From: Bacteroidaceae bacterium
GTDB taxonomy: Bacteria; Bacteroidota; Bacteroidia; Bacteroidales; Bacteroidaceae
Reading direction: 5' to 3'
NCBI GenBank assembly: GCA_017451645.1
Contig: JAFTNZ010000007.1
Span: 48,641-112,640, forward strand
DNA length: 64,000 nucleotides
The position numbers were made by a program, and so were the translations under genes. This document shows, one piece after another, positions 30,666 through 38,918 of the stretch (within the stretch, counting starts at the first letter, position 1; each line of letters opens with the position of its first letter). The notes beneath the pieces were generated by a model that was given only the letters and a program-made list of their open reading frames with translations, was not told the origin of the DNA and did not search any database.

Positions 30666-32996
30666 TCAGGGGGTGATAAGTTTCAGCAGTTCCTCCTTCT
30701 TCACCGGCTTGGACAAGAAGTTGCTGCAACCGGCCTCAAAGGCCCGCTTCCGGTCGCTCTCAAAGGCTTCGGCACTGATACCCACTATCTGTATCTCCTT
30801 ATCCTGTTCGCGAATCCGGGCAGTAGCTTCCAATCCGTCCATCTCCGGCATGCCTATATCCATCAGAATCAGGTCGAAGGTCTCGTGTGAGGCCAACTCC
30901 ACCGCCTCGATACCATTGACCGCACGCACAATGTGCGAAGCACTCTTCTTCAGCATACGCTCGACCAGCACGTAATGGTTGTCGTTGTCCTCGGCCACCA
31001 GCACACGGAGCTTCAATGCATCTTTTCCGGCCTCAGCCTTTTCACTCTCCTGTGTATCATGGTTTCCCTCTTCGTCGGCCATGCGAGCCTCTACATCCTT
31101 ACAGGGGAACCAGGCCCAGAAGGTGGTGCCTTTGCCTACCTCACTCTCCACACCGATTTCTCCGCCTTGTGCCTCCAAGATAGCTTTGCAGATACTCATA
31201 CCAAGTCCTGTTCCTTGTGCAAAATCATTCAATTTCTCAAAACGCTCGAACACTCTGCCCAGTTTGTCCTGCTCGATGCCGATGCCGGTGTCTTCCACCG
31301 TTACCTTCACGCCCTCATTCTCTATCTCATATTCCATCCGGATATACCCTTTGCGGGTGAATTTGATGGCATTGGTCACAAAGTTGGTGACAACCTGACT
31401 CACACGGTTCTTGTCTAATGTCACCAGGCAGTGGGCATAGTGACTGTCCACCACCAGTTTCACCTCCGGATTGAGTATCCGCTGCTCCATGGCGGCCTGT
31501 ATGTCAGCGAAGAGCAGAGCCATATCAAAGCGTTCCGCCTTGAGTTCCATCATGCCCGACTCTATCTTGGAGAGGTCGAGAATGTCGCCTATCAGGCGCA
31601 ACAGCAGGTCGTTGTTGGTGCGTATGATGTTCCAGTATTCTCCCTTTTCATCCACATCCTCAGCCTCCTTCAGCAGTTCGCTGAATCCTACAATGGCATT
31701 GAGCGGTGTGCGTATCTCATGGCTCATATTGGCCAAGAAGGCCGACTTCAACTTGTTGCTCTGGTCGGCCTGTTCCTTGGCCACCAACAGTTCGCCGTTA
31801 CGTTCCTGCAACGTCCGGTTGATACGCCGGTTGCGATAATAGAGGTAGAGGATGAGTACCAGCAAGGCCACAAACACCAGACTGACACAGATGGCTGTCC
31901 ACATCAGCTTCTGATAGCGTTCCACTTCGGGATCCACCTTGGTGATAATCTCCGCCCCCTCAGGCAGATTCCTTTTGCGCAAGCCGTATTCTTCCATCTT
32001 CTCCCGGCTGAACACGGTACGCGTCCCGGTGCGTACGAACTCACTTCCAACGGCTTCTCCGCTATTGTATTTATGGATGTCTTCAAGAATATGGCTGACA
32101 TCGACATCCTCCTGCGGAATGCATCCACCCACGGCCCAATCGCCCAAACCTACTCCCGTCATGGTAAAGACCGGCAGGTTGAAGCCCTCGGGGAAGATGT
32201 CCCTGATGGAACTCTCAAGAAAATAGCGACCGGACTTATCGACGCGCCATGTACCCAATAGCACAACGGAGTTTTCAGGCAACGAGCGCATACGCACCCT
32301 GATTTGTGATACGGAGAAACTCAGGCCACGCAACGAGGCAAGGTTCAACTCGGGATACTTCTCCACCACCACCTCACGCATCAGGGTGGCCAATGCCGCT
32401 CCTGCATAGGAATTGTCGGTGACGAAAGCTATGCGGTTGGTCTCCGGATAGACCTTCTTGATCAGTTCGATGTTGGCCTCCACATCGTAGTGCGTCAGCA
32501 CACCACCCGTATGTCCTCGTTTCTTGGCCAGCTCTTCCATATTGAGGTTGTCGGGATACCAATAGAGGAAGTCGGGGATGTCCTGACTGGGAATCTCCAC
32601 ACCATACTCGTTGATGTAACATCCGTAGAAGGGCACATCGGGCAATTCATCCAGTCCCACATAGGTAATCCATGCCTCCTGACCCAACAACACCACGGCT
32701 GCCAGCTCTTCCTCTGAATAGCGGGAGAGCACTTCGCGCATTTTAGGACGCCACTCGTGGCAACCTTCAAAGCCAAGATAGCCCATATAGGCCATCGTAC
32801 AGATATATTTGTATTTCCGCTCGTTCACCAATCGTTCGAAAGTCTCCACGAACTCGGCTGTCTTGCGCGAATCGGAAGAATAGGAACTGATGACCAGCAC
32901 CACACGCTGCTCCCCACTGCTCTCTTGTGCCTGCAATGGCATCCATGCCAAACCGGCACAACATAAAAAAAGAAGTATTCTGAATATTGCTTTCAT
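30666..32996 (-). CDS. Hybrid histidine kinase with periplasmic binding-protein-like sensor
   Basis: Starting at ATG 32996, 776 residues: signal peptide (1-24, MPLQAQ), then a periplasmic domain resembling ABC substrate-binding/LacI-type folds (about 30-340; [35 protein letters not shown]). A membrane helix (about 363-385), a HisKA domain with H426 in [12 protein letters not shown] and an HATPase region ([28 protein letters not shown]) follow. The C-terminal receiver domain has phospho-acceptor D713 in [13 protein letters not shown] and K in LSKPVK. There is no DNA-binding domain. A longer GTG start (33038) would spoil the signal peptide and lies only about 14 bp past a -7 box. The ligand is unknown. 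It sits directly after the B12 genes but has its own promoter. Confidence 0.88.
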   Translation of the reverse strand: MKAIFRILLFLCCAGLAWMPLQAQESSGEQRVVLVISSYSSDSRKTAEFVETFERLVNERKYKYICTMAYMGYLGFEGCHEWRPKMREVLSRYSEEELAAVVLLGQEAWITYVGLDELPDVPFYGCYINEYGVEIPSQDIPDFLYWYPDNLNMEELAKKRGHTGGVLTHYDVEANIELIKKVYPETNRIAFVTDNSYAGAALATLMREVVVEKYPELNLASLRGLSFSVSQIRVRMRSLPENSVVLLGTWRVDKSGRYFLESSIRDIFPEGFNLPVFTMTGVGLGDWAVGGCIPQEDVDVSHILEDIHKYNSGEAVGSEFVRTGTRTVFSREKMEEYGLRKRNLPEGAEIITKVDPEVERYQKLMWTAICVSLVFVALLVLILYLYYRNRRINRTLQERNGELLVAKEQADQSNKLKSAFLANMSHEIRTPLNAIVGFSELLKEAEDVDEKGEYWNIIRTNNDLLLRLIGDILDLSKIESGMMELKAERFDMALLFADIQAAMEQRILNPEVKLVVDSHYAHCLVTLDKNRVSQVVTNFVTNAIKFTRKGYIRMEYEIENEGVKVTVEDTGIGIEQDKLGRVFERFEKLNDFAQGTGLGMSICKAILEAQGGEIGVESEVGKGTTFWAWFPCKDVEARMADEEGNHDTQESEKAEAGKDALKLRVLVAEDNDNHYVLVERMLKKSASHIVRAVNGIEAVELASHETFDLILMDIGMPEMDGLEATARIREQDKEIQIVGISAEAFESDRKRAFEAGCSNFLSKPVKKEELLKLITP

Positions 32997-33051
32997 TGTC
33001 TGTCTGTTTTCCTTTACACACAACCCGTTGTCCGTCACGGCCTGTAGTTGG

Positions 33052-33059
33052 CAAAAGTA
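33052..33059 (-). promoter_or_regulatory. -7 box of the hybrid kinase gene
   Basis: Minus strand TACTTTTG followed by CC. It predicts an mRNA start near 33045, leaving about 50 nt before the ATG at 32996 and supporting that start codon. TTTCG about 20 bp upstream is a weak -33. Confidence 0.5.
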
Positions 33060-33128
33060 GGAAATAAACAGGTAACAGCGAAATTTTTTATCAGAAAAAA
33101 GAGGGAGCTGCTGAAAAATAGGGGAAAT

Positions 33129-34142
33129 CTACCGTTTCCCCTTTAACAGGACGTAGAGAATGACCGGTGCCCCCAACAATGGAGTGACAGCAGCCAAAGG
33201 GATGATGCCCCTGTCGCCAGGGAGCACACAGAGGCTGTTGCACAACAAAGCCACAGCACTGCCGGTCAGCAGGGTGAGCGGCATCAGCAACCGATGGTCT
33301 GCCCGGCCAAGTATCAGCCTGGCGATATGGGGTACAGCCAGCCCAAGGAAAGAGACCGGACCACAAAAAGCAGTGGTGGCAGCAGAGAGCAGACCGGTGG
33401 TAAAAAGCAACAGATAGCGGGTGCATCGGACATTCACACCAAGATTTTCGGCATAGTACCGGCCTAACAGCAGAGCATTGAGCGGCTTGACCAACAACAA
33501 GGCCACACAGATGCCCGACACCACCAAGGCGGCAAACCAAGGCATCTGCTCCATGGAGACTCCACCGAAACTGCCCATTCCCCATATCAGATAGGAGTGC
33601 ACCCCCTCAGAGGTGGCGAAGAAATTGAGCAACGAAATGACCGAAGAGGTGAGGTAGCCTATCATGACACCGACAATGAGCAGCATGACATCGCTACGCA
33701 ACAAGGTGGAGAAGAAGAGCAACAGCCCCATCACGAATAAGGCACCCACAAAGGCTGCCAACGTGACGGCCAGGAAACCGGAAAAATGGATGTCACCTGC
33801 CAGCATGCTACCTCCACTGAACAACATCACCAAAGCCACCCCCAGACTGGCTCCGGAATCGATACCCAAAATGGAAGGGCCTGCCAATGGATTGCGGAAA
33901 ACGGTCTGCAACATCAGACCCGACACAGAGAGTGCCGCGCCACAAAAAAGGGCCGTCAGTGCCTGAGGCAAACGGGAATCAAGCACAATGAACTGCCACG
34001 AGGCTCTCTCCTCCCCGCTTCCGGTCAATATCTGCCACACACTTCCGTAGGGTATATCCACCGACCCGATAAAGAGATTGCCCATAAAGAGCAGAAGCGT
34101 CAGTGCGGCCATCCATCCGATGCAAGTTGTTCCTTTCTTCAT
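33129..34142 (-). CDS. btuC: Vitamin B12 ABC transporter permease
   Basis: A 337-residue FecCD/BtuC-type permease with about nine to ten hydrophobic helices. Motifs include LDSRLPQALTALFCGAALSVSGLMLQTVFRNPLAGPSILGIDSGASLG and the cytoplasmic coupling region GPVSFLGLAVPHIARLILGRADHRLL. It forms the membrane channel for corrinoid import. It overlaps btuF by 4 bp (ATGA), showing tight coupling. The substrate is inferred from the cobalamin riboswitch and BtuB/BtuG-like genes upstream; sequence alone would also allow iron-chelate transport. No ATPase gene follows. Confidence 0.88.
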   Translation of the reverse strand: MKKGTTCIGWMAALTLLLFMGNLFIGSVDIPYGSVWQILTGSGEERASWQFIVLDSRLPQALTALFCGAALSVSGLMLQTVFRNPLAGPSILGIDSGASLGVALVMLFSGGSMLAGDIHFSGFLAVTLAAFVGALFVMGLLLFFSTLLRSDVMLLIVGVMIGYLTSSVISLLNFFATSEGVHSYLIWGMGSFGGVSMEQMPWFAALVVSGICVALLLVKPLNALLLGRYYAENLGVNVRCTRYLLLFTTGLLSAATTAFCGPVSFLGLAVPHIARLILGRADHRLLMPLTLLTGSAVALLCNSLCVLPGDRGIIPLAAVTPLLGAPVILYVLLKGKR

Positions 34143-35284
34143 TCTTCCAAAGGTTTATAATACCGCCACTGCAGGGTGTCAGTCCGCAGGGAGGGATGAA
34201 ATATCTGTACCATCTCGGCCAGCAGGCGTTCGGGATGGAAAGGCACTTCCTCGTAAAAGGGGGTGTTTCCCGTGTTGCACCCGTACATCTGTCTCGTGCG
34301 GAAAGCATGGAAACGGCTGTAGGGTGCATACTCCTGCTGCAGCGAGGTGTAGGTGCGGTCTTGCGGGGCATTGTAGCGGATAAGCCAACAGTCGGCATCC
34401 TGTGCCCGCTCGAAGACGGTCTCAAAGGAACAAGGCACCGACCCGCTCCGGGCATTGCCGGCAAACAGGAAATGTGCCCCGGCATCAGCATACATCCGTC
34501 CGACCGTACTGGCTCCACCGGGCACATACCATGCCGAAGCACTCATTGGCAGGTCTGTCAGCACCGTGGGACGTTCTTCACAGGCTTGGGCACAACGCTT
34601 CAGTTGCAGGTAGTCACGCTCCACTGCGGCAAACATGGAGTCGGCACGCCTGGCACAACCGAACAGGCGGCCATAGAAACGTACCCACTCGGCACGCCCC
34701 AATGCCGAATGTTCCATATAGTCGGCGCACTCTATGATGGGAACTCCCAGACGATCCACCCGTCCGTAGCCACCACTGTTTTCAAAGGGGGAAAGCAACA
34801 GGGCATCGGGATGCAAGTCGATGATGCGTTCCACATCCGGTGCCATGCCATTGCCCAAATCCTGTATCCTACCCATACGACATCCCTCCTGCACAGCCGG
34901 CAGGGAGATGTAAGGGAGATCGCACACTCCGGCTATAGCTCCGGTCTTCCCCCATTCGTCGAGCAAGGCACAATGCACTGCTGTATAGACCACTGCACGC
35001 GACAAAGGTACACGCACGACAGTGCCTTCGGGCGCTGTGGCGGGCAGTTGCGTGCCCTGCTCCACCAACACATAGGTGTGCAACACACGCGCTGTGTCCC
35101 ACGGATTGCGCACCACGGCCAGCGTATAGCCATCGTGCTCAACGACTGTCAGGTGGGTGGCATGACGCAAGGACAGCGTGTCTCCTTCAGACAAAGAGGC
35201 CTGTTGCCTCCCCCCGCCACACGACGGAGAGAGGAACAAGCTGACGCAAACTGCAACCGCAATGTAAACAAAACGCTGCAACAT
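34139..35284 (-). CDS. btuF: Corrinoid-binding ABC transporter lipoprotein
   Basis: A 381-residue lipoprotein (lipobox LSPSCGGG, Cys near residue 22) of the periplasmic-binding TroA/BtuF fold. After a beta-rich N-terminus it shows AGVCDLPYISLPAVQEG, NGMAPDVERIIDLHPDALLLSPFENSGG, LGVPIIECADYMEHSALGRAEWVRFYGRLFG and VPGGASTVGRMYADAGA. It should deliver corrinoids to BtuC in the inner membrane. It follows the BtuG-like gene by 8 bp and overlaps btuC by 4 bp. The B12 role depends on the operon context. Confidence 0.85.
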   Translation of the reverse strand: MLQRFVYIAVAVCVSLFLSPSCGGGRQQASLSEGDTLSLRHATHLTVVEHDGYTLAVVRNPWDTARVLHTYVLVEQGTQLPATAPEGTVVRVPLSRAVVYTAVHCALLDEWGKTGAIAGVCDLPYISLPAVQEGCRMGRIQDLGNGMAPDVERIIDLHPDALLLSPFENSGGYGRVDRLGVPIIECADYMEHSALGRAEWVRFYGRLFGCARRADSMFAAVERDYLQLKRCAQACEERPTVLTDLPMSASAWYVPGGASTVGRMYADAGAHFLFAGNARSGSVPCSFETVFERAQDADCWLIRYNAPQDRTYTSLQQEYAPYSRFHAFRTRQMYGCNTGNTPFYEEVPFHPERLLAEMVQIFHPSLRTDTLQWRYYKPLEE

Positions 35285-35292
35285 ATTCCTAA

Positions 35293-36381
35293 TTAATCCA
35301 AGAACACCATACCGTTCGGACCTTGTCCGCCACTCTCGAAGGTACCTACATAGGTGCCATCGGCCTTGAATCGGTAGATGTCACCATTGCCGGCCGTATA
35401 GTGTGTCACACCTACGTAGATGTCACCATTTTCGGGGTTCACTTCCAGCATATAGATGTTGCCGGTGGTCACTTCCGTCGGGGCATTCTTCAGGAAAGAG
35501 GTGTTGTCCACCCGTCCGGTACGTACATCATAGGTGTAGTACGTGGTGGTATAGTTCACCCAATCGGGTGAATAGCAGAAGGCAATATAGAGTGTGTGCC
35601 CATAGGCTGCCATGTGGGTGCCCTGACCGATTTCGGTGATACTCTTTGTAACGGGATCAAACTGCACTACCGGATAGGTATAAGGGTCGGGATAAGCTGC
35701 TCCATAGCCTTGTATAAAAAGCTGGTCGTCGCACTCGATGATGCGCTGCGGATTGGTGAACACCTCCACATGCTCAGCAACATCAAAACGATTCACATCA
35801 ATGATGGAGAGGCGGTTGTCATACCCCCATCCGCTATTGACACAGTAGAGTTTGCCGTCCTCCTCTACAATCTGTTCGGGATTGTTGCCTACGGGCACCA
35901 TCTTCTCGAATGCCAATGTCTTGGCATCCAGACGAGCCACATTCCCACTGTAGAGGGTCACATAGACCTTGCCGTCTTCAGCCACGGCATAACGGGGCTG
36001 CCCCTGCTCTTCGGTGAAAGAATAACGGGCCTGTTCCACACCGGCGCCATTCAGGCGGACAATGTAGCTGGAGCCATTCATCACAACATAGATGTCGTCG
36101 TCGTAGGTGATGAGATCTTGCCCTGTATCTCCCAAGTGGGTACCATTCTGCGCATAGTAAATGTCGGACACAGTCTCTCCCGAACGGGGATTGTAAAAGG
36201 TCAGATTGGAGTTGTTCATCCCCCAACTTCCTTCGTTGAGGATGAAGACACGGTCCTCGGGCAAGGCCACGGGAGCACCGTTGTTCCAACTGTTGTCGTC
36301 ATCATCGTCGTCACAAGCGACGAATCCTGCACCCATTGCCAACAGGCACAGCACACTTGTCATCAGGTTTCTGAATTTCAT
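35293..36381 (-). CDS. btuG: BtuG-like surface beta-propeller lipoprotein
   Basis: A 362-residue lipoprotein with the acidic export tag of Bacteroidales surface lipoproteins (FVACDDDDDDN, Cys23). A YncE/DUF5074-like beta-propeller follows, with repeated blades such as DRVFILNEGSWGMNNSNLTFYN, GKVYVTLYSGNVARLDAKT and GKLYCVNSGWGYDNRLSIIDV. In Bacteroides, BtuG is the surface propeller that binds B12 very tightly and passes it to BtuB. The position directly after btuB under a cobalamin riboswitch supports this assignment strongly. It is 107 bp downstream of btuB. Confidence 0.85.
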   Translation of the reverse strand: MKFRNLMTSVLCLLAMGAGFVACDDDDDDNSWNNGAPVALPEDRVFILNEGSWGMNNSNLTFYNPRSGETVSDIYYAQNGTHLGDTGQDLITYDDDIYVVMNGSSYIVRLNGAGVEQARYSFTEEQGQPRYAVAEDGKVYVTLYSGNVARLDAKTLAFEKMVPVGNNPEQIVEEDGKLYCVNSGWGYDNRLSIIDVNRFDVAEHVEVFTNPQRIIECDDQLFIQGYGAAYPDPYTYPVVQFDPVTKSITEIGQGTHMAAYGHTLYIAFCYSPDWVNYTTTYYTYDVRTGRVDNTSFLKNAPTEVTTGNIYMLEVNPENGDIYVGVTHYTAGNGDIYRFKADGTYVGTFESGGQGPNGMVFLD

Positions 36382-36488
36382 GTTCTTTTCTTTTTAAATG
36401 GTTTATTTTCATTTTATTGCTTCCGATAAACACCAGAAACGCTCCATTGTTCTCCCTTATTTTAAAGACACAACCACTAATCACTAAA

Positions 36489-38504
36489 TCAAAACTCCCA
36501 GCTCCCGCTGACCCTCCACGAACGGCCAGCCATGGGGTAGTACTTGATAACCTCATACTGCTCATCCGTGAGGTTCACCAGTTCGCCCTGCACACGCAGA
36601 GAATGCCGCCCGCCCCAACGGAACGTGTGCGACAGTGTAAGGCTGTGTTCCAGGTAGGAAGGCACTTCGTTGGCTGCCATATTCTGCTCCAAGAAGTAAC
36701 GCTTTCCCACAGCCATGACCGTGTAGCCCACATGTAGCCACGGGGTTTCCAACAACAGGGAGCCATTGCCGCTGTGACGCGGGGTGTAAGGCAGTTGGTC
36801 CTTATAGTTCTTTGCACCAGAGTCGGTGACATCCACCGCCCGCTGCCAGGTGTAACTGCCATTGATATGCAGTTTCAACTGCCGGCCTATCCGTACGGTA
36901 GCGGCCAACGTGGCATCCACACCGCCAATCTCCACCTCGCCATAGTTGCGCATCCGCCAGACATACACTGAGGGGAAGGCCACGATTTTATCCTCCACCT
37001 TGTTATAATAACCATCTACCGTCAGGTTCAGTTCCTCCACAGAGGCAAAGGGGCGGAGACTCCAAGTGAGACCAAGATTGAGTTCCTGTGCATCTTCGGG
37101 TTTCAGAGCCGTATTTCCCGACCGCCGGTAGTAAAGGTCGCTGAATGTGGGCACCCGGAAGGTGTTCTTGTACAATGCCCTCAGATAAAATGCCTCGCTG
37201 CTCCATGGACGCCAGTTCAATGCCAGCATAGGCGAGAGTTTCTTCCTGTCAGCAGGTGCTTCGCCCCTCTCCACCTCATCGGTGGTGAAGGTTGCCACCG
37301 CACCGGCAGACAACCGGACATTCCCCAAGTGGCAGACTGCATTGAGCGCCGTCAGTGAAGTGAGCCTTTTCGGATTGGGACGATCGTCGATGTTGTTGAG
37401 CAATGTATTGACCGCTCCATCTTGTGCCAAAGCAACGGACAGTGTCGGAGACGGTTTCCACAACACGGTAGCCGAAAGGTAATATTCGTCCTGTCGATGT
37501 ACATCGCGCTGCAAACCACCTTCGTATTTGACATTGGTGTCTTCGTATCTGTTCCAAGCATGATTGTACTTGACTGAAGCACGCAGCTGCCAAGTTGGCG
37601 AAAAACATTTGTCGTAGGTAAACTGGGTGAAGAAATTCTCGTCCCACAACCGTTCGTTAGCCGTCGGGTTGTAGAGGATGACGGCACCTGGCAATCCGCG
37701 TTCCGAGCGATAAAAATAGCACTTTGCTGCCAAACGGCTGCTATCGGCAAACGTATGGTACAGATTACCCTCAGCATGCCACGTGCAGATATCACTGTTC
37801 CGCCGGTGTTCGGTGGTGGTTTGCCGCCCGTTTTTCAGTTCAAAGGGATAGATGCCGTCGGCCCGCATATAGTCGCCTTCGACCATCACTGACGTATGTC
37901 CGCCCAATCGGCGGGCATAGCGAAACGATGGAGCGAAATAGCCGAATGAGCCACCGGAGAGTTTTACCTGCCACACATCCTTACGTCCTTCGGCAAACTG
38001 TGGTTGGCGGGTGCGTATGTCCAACATGGCAGCCGAAGCATAAGCACGGGCGGGTTGAAGGAGATCGCTCTGTTGCCCTACGGCCAAAGAAAGGGCCTCC
38101 ACATTGTCCAATGAGAAACGGCCGACATCAATCTGGCCGGCCTGACAATTGCTCACCGTCACCCCGTCGTAACTCACCGCCGTATGGGCAGCTCCAAGGC
38201 TGCGCACCGAGACGGTCTTCAATCCGCCAATGCCACCATAGTCGCGCACGGTGGTGCCGGCAAAGCGTTTCACCGCATCGGCCACACCATGAAGGCCAAG
38301 TGCCTCCATCTCACCGCGCTCCATCCGTTGCTCCGGTTGCAAAGCCGATACAACGGCAGAAACACGACGTGCCTCCACCGTTACCTCACCGATAACGTTG
38401 TCCAATGTGTCGACCGGTAACTCTGCCCACAGGGAAGACGGCACGTGTAGCAGACAACCCAATGCCATACCACAAAGTACGTTGCACTGATACCTTCTCT
38501 TCAT
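36489..38504 (-). CDS. btuB: TonB-dependent vitamin B12 receptor
   Basis: A 671-residue TonB-dependent receptor. Signal peptide (1-27, SSLWAE), a TonB-box-like segment, a plug domain (about 40-165; GVADAVKRFAGTTVRDYGGIGGLKTVSVRSLG, VSYDGVTVSNCQAGQIDVG) and a 22-strand-type barrel ending in SWRVSGSWEF with a terminal Phe. It imports corrinoids through the outer membrane. The cobalamin riboswitch in its leader decides the substrate call. It is the first gene of btuB-btuG-btuF-btuC. The leader is about 260 nt. Confidence 0.92.
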   Translation of the reverse strand: MKRRYQCNVLCGMALGCLLHVPSSLWAELPVDTLDNVIGEVTVEARRVSAVVSALQPEQRMERGEMEALGLHGVADAVKRFAGTTVRDYGGIGGLKTVSVRSLGAAHTAVSYDGVTVSNCQAGQIDVGRFSLDNVEALSLAVGQQSDLLQPARAYASAAMLDIRTRQPQFAEGRKDVWQVKLSGGSFGYFAPSFRYARRLGGHTSVMVEGDYMRADGIYPFELKNGRQTTTEHRRNSDICTWHAEGNLYHTFADSSRLAAKCYFYRSERGLPGAVILYNPTANERLWDENFFTQFTYDKCFSPTWQLRASVKYNHAWNRYEDTNVKYEGGLQRDVHRQDEYYLSATVLWKPSPTLSVALAQDGAVNTLLNNIDDRPNPKRLTSLTALNAVCHLGNVRLSAGAVATFTTDEVERGEAPADRKKLSPMLALNWRPWSSEAFYLRALYKNTFRVPTFSDLYYRRSGNTALKPEDAQELNLGLTWSLRPFASVEELNLTVDGYYNKVEDKIVAFPSVYVWRMRNYGEVEIGGVDATLAATVRIGRQLKLHINGSYTWQRAVDVTDSGAKNYKDQLPYTPRHSGNGSLLLETPWLHVGYTVMAVGKRYFLEQNMAANEVPSYLEHSLTLSHTFRWGGRHSLRVQGELVNLTDEQYEVIKYYPMAGRSWRVSGSWEF

Positions 38505-38574
38505 GAAGGAACGTTTTTTTGGGATAAACCACTCGCATTCCCCAGCCTTTCCTCGAAGCTACAGGGATTCTTGA

Positions 38575-38755
38575 CTCTGTTTTGCAGGTCTTCTGACTTA
38601 CTCCTCTTGTCTGCTTGGCCTTCCCACCCCTTCGCGGAGCAGTGGCTGCGTGAGTTAAGCAGACATCTCTAAAGAATTGGAGCTTACAGCAGCGGGACTG
38701 TCCGGGATTTCCACCCGATTCCCTTTTCATCCTACCCGGCCCGTAACGAACCTCT
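38575..38755 (-). promoter_or_regulatory. Cobalamin (adenosylcobalamin-type) riboswitch
   Basis: On the minus strand the leader holds the conserved parts of the class in order: GGTTCGTTACGGGCCGGGT, AAAAGGGAATCGGGTGG, AATCCCGGACAGTCCCGC, CTGCTGTAAG, GCCACTG, GGGAAGGC and the B12 box AGTCAGAAGACCTGC (38598-38584). The start codon of btuB is about 80 nt after the B12 box. The region between them holds GGGG/CCC-type pairing (38521-38545) that may be the expression platform. Binding of cobalamin should reduce btuB operon expression. Confidence 0.95.
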
Positions 38756-38770
38756 CGGAACAAAACGGTG

Positions 38771-38801
38771 CAAAGATAAAGGTTTATTCTATACGGACAA
38801 A
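38771..38801 (-). promoter_or_regulatory. Promoter of the riboswitch-btuB operon
   Basis: Minus strand TTTG (38801-38798), 19-bp spacer, TATCTTTG (38778-38771) followed by C. Both boxes match the Bacteroidetes consensus exactly, and the predicted RNA start is just before the riboswitch. Confidence 0.85.
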
Positions 38802-38837
38802 GAAAATGAAGTTTTTTTTTGAAAAACGACAAAAAAA

Positions 38838-38893
38838 CTGTCCCCTATCAGATTAAATAATGACATGGTCAAAACAAATCTGATAGGGGACAG
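38838..38893 (-). terminator. Terminator of the GH128/SusCD locus
   Basis: CTGTCCCCTATCAGATT (38838-38854) pairs perfectly with AATCTGATAGGGGACAG (38877-38893), 17 bp, 22-nt loop. On the minus strand it is followed by TTTTTTTGTCGTTTTTC. It lies 25 bp after the stop codon of the GH128-like gene and insulates it from the btuB promoter. Confidence 0.85.
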
Positions 38894-38918
38894 ATTGACT
38901 TACTTTCCTAAACTCTCT

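Noticed and set aside
30666-32996. Hybrid kinase as the HTCS regulator of the SusC/SusD locus
   Set aside because: It has no C-terminal AraC-type DNA-binding domain, no Y_Y_Y/propeller sensor, and is separated from the locus by the B12 operon.
34103-35296. 397-codon plus-strand frame over btuF
   Set aside because: Mirror of the BtuF coding frame; Gln/His/Thr-rich low-information product with no domain.
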